64,000 bases of DNA from Artemisia argyi (taxonomy: Eukaryota > Streptophyta > Magnoliopsida > Asterales > Asteraceae). The translations under genes and the position numbers were made by a program. The notes below the pieces were generated by a model. It worked only from the letters and a program-made list of their open reading frames with translations, was not told the DNA's origin and did no database searches. Positions within the stretch are counted from its first letter, which is position 1, and the number at the start of each line of letters is the position of its first letter. The DNA lies in assembly GCA_030686995.1 (NCBI GenBank), contig CM060706.1, positions 145,396,731-145,460,730 on the forward strand, read 5' to 3'. This document shows positions 62,185 to 64,000 of the stretch, piece after piece.

Positions 62185-64000
62185 AACAAGAATTATATAT
62201 GTTCATCATCATATCTACTAAAGTCCATAAATTAAAGTTCACAACATGTACTGCTATAAAATTTTCAAAAAACAAACTCGTTTAACCAATAAAGATGACA
62301 GCTTTGTAACATTTTTTGGTTAATGTTATTCAACTACAACCTATTCACATTTAAAAGCTAATGAAAATCATAACCTCATTTTTCAGTAATATATTTAGGT
62401 CCCTTTATGTTATTTCATTAGAATGACTCATACAAGTTTCGGGCTATGATTTGACCGATAAGTGTATTACATAAATAGAGATATAAGATTAAAGGTTTTG
62501 AGTTTTGCTCTTCAGCGCACTTATTATTTTTTTTAACCGAAAGGGCTTGTGTCCTAATGATACCCCATGTTGTGTGAGAAGCTCCCTAACTCAAATCGGT
62601 TCAAGTCTTTCTTAAAACATGTGAGATAGATTTGTAGTATACTCCGTAGTTAAAAAAAAAAAAAAATTATTGGATATTATTGATCATGGCCCAAGTCTTT
62701 ACTATGAATTCATGAATTGTAAGGCTTAGCCCATTAGTTAGTCTATCTTGGTTAATAAGCAATTAATCACTATATAGATATGCAAAACATTCACAAGTTA
62801 TCAGATAAAAGGTTTATACAGAGATGTTATTACAAGGAAGAATGGGATCATTGATCCATTAATTTGATCCAATGGGAGTTAAATTTGCTATTCCTATTTG
62901 GAATTCCAGTATGGGTGAAAACTTTGACCTTCTCGCCAAAAGTGTGTCTCTCCTTAGGCTTGAGACTGATCCAAAATGGTTTCGATGAAATCCACATTGT
63001 TGTTTGTATTACCGCATTAAAGGAATCCTTTGCAAGCGATGGGGCAATGAAAAGGTGTTAAGAGTCTTCAAAGGATAGGTTGCAAAGCAGACGCTTAGTC
63101 TAATCAAGATCAATGCTCATGGCATCAAGATTACATCTAGTTCGTAAGGGATCATTACCTAACTGCCAAGCGATGCATGTTAATGGGAACTGATTTAGTC
63201 GACATTTATGCAAAGCGTACATTTTGCAAGAGTACGTATGGGTGTACCTTGATTAGATAAAAATTGAGTTTGATCGGTTTAAGATGAGGCTCATGAGTCG
63301 TGAACGAACATGAGCCATATTCCTACATACGGGTTAGTTTGTACTCTTCGCATAGACGTGGATATTATAGGAGTTCACTAGTTATAATGCCCGCGCACGC
63401 GCGGATTTTTTTTTTTTTTAATTTTTTGAAATAATTATTTAAAATTTTTAATGTTATTGTTAATTGCATCTTATCTATATTTTTTGTATTTATCTTCTAC
63501 TTGTGTTGTAGATAAATATAAAATAAATAATCTTTTTTAAAATATCTTATCTATATTTTTTGTATTTTTTTTAATAAAATTATTAATAAATCAGGTATGA
63601 ATTGACTTTTTTGAAATGCGAAATTCCCAATAAGGTTTTATTTTATTATATAAATGATATCAATTCATTTATGATAAACGAAATAAGTTGACATGAAAAA
63701 AGGTTACAAACAAACAAACAATCTACTAAGAGCATCATCTACTAAGTAAACATATCCTCCAATCTCCATTACACAATAAACTCATTATTGTTTATTTGTT
63801 TTCGATTCTTTAGGGGACTTTCGGGATGGATGCTATTAGCTTACACTTTTTGTTACTCCGTACTAAGTATCTTAATATAGCAAGTTGAAAATTTACTTAC
63901 TTAAGAATGTTTATTTCCTTAAGTATATTGAAATAAAACCCCTCTGTCGTATGTTTATGTTTCTAGCTCAACAACTACATTCGTACCTCTAGTAATACTC
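62185..64000. other. Intergenic part of GH3-C unit
   Basis: Same content as 47287-49114: a shortened ORF at 62864-63061 (TAC to TAA change), the GC palindrome at 63391-63404, and AT-rich DNA. No gene recognised. Confidence 0.6.

Larger units (their letters stand above)
59472..64000 (+). repeat. Segmental duplication, member 2 (GH3-C unit)
   Basis: Copy of 44568-49114 in the same orientation, continuing past the window end. Offset is 14904 at the GH3 stop and 14886 near the 79-codon ORF, the change being due to small indels. Confidence 0.93.

Overview
This is nuclear DNA of a flowering plant. Introns have GT..AG borders, the intergenic DNA is AT-rich and full of microsatellites, and the genes are plant families: group II GH3 acyl-acid amido synthetase, adenylate isopentenyltransferase (IPT), 40S ribosomal protein S5, FAR1/FHY3-type transposase, and LTR retroelements primed by plant tRNA-iMet and tRNA-Asp. 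The overall style (Ulp1-carrying MULEs, long LTRs beginning TGTAAC, abundant hAT MITEs) suggests a eudicot, possibly Asteraceae; that placement is inference. Most of the window is transposon and pseudogene. The only gene that looks intact is GH3 copy A (38854-41743).

Layout. 1-1755: intergenic DNA ending in a promoter-like segment and a Ser/Pro/Thr-rich ORF, which is cut by a 10.2-kb minus-strand LTR element (1756-11910). That element has ~3.9-kb LTRs, a 2.4-kb internal region without gag-pol (LARD-like), perfect 5-bp target duplications, and an antisense two-exon ORF for a 110-residue membrane protein. 12430-15215: arrays of the palindrome AATCCCATGGGATT around a FAR1-like gene tail. 15498-16543: RPS5 pseudogene (minus), whose upstream flank carries a 7.7-kb Athila-like element (16734-24433) with gag, a protease fused to an integrase C-terminus, and no reverse transcriptase. 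About 25.55-35.3 kb: a Mutator-like element with convergent genes, a degraded Ulp1-type protease (plus) and a nearly intact FAR1-type transposase (minus). Its introns and spacers hold about 29 copies of the palindrome ATCAYATRTGAT, mostly 41-45 bp apart.

37.7 kb onward: a midasin fragment, then three related GH3 + IPT-pseudogene units. A (38.85-42.85 kb) has an intact GH3. B (44.27-49.1 kb) has an in-frame deletion removing ATP motif I. C (58.83-64.0 kb) is 5'-truncated. B and C share a near-identical block of at least 4.5 kb whose left edge is exactly the 3' breakpoint of the B deletion. Between B and C lie a GRF zinc-finger pseudogene, an OTU-domain MULE remnant, a 3-kb solo LTR and a DEAD-box helicase pseudogene whose introns are built from degenerate ~110-bp repeats.

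The most novel signal is the pair of palindrome families, each found with a FAR1-type element: ATCAYATRTGAT (phased at ~43 bp, non-coding parts of the Ulp1/FAR1 MULE) and AATCCCATGGGATT (24-bp period, beside the second FAR1-like remnant). Coordinates and splice sites were read by eye; no database search was run.
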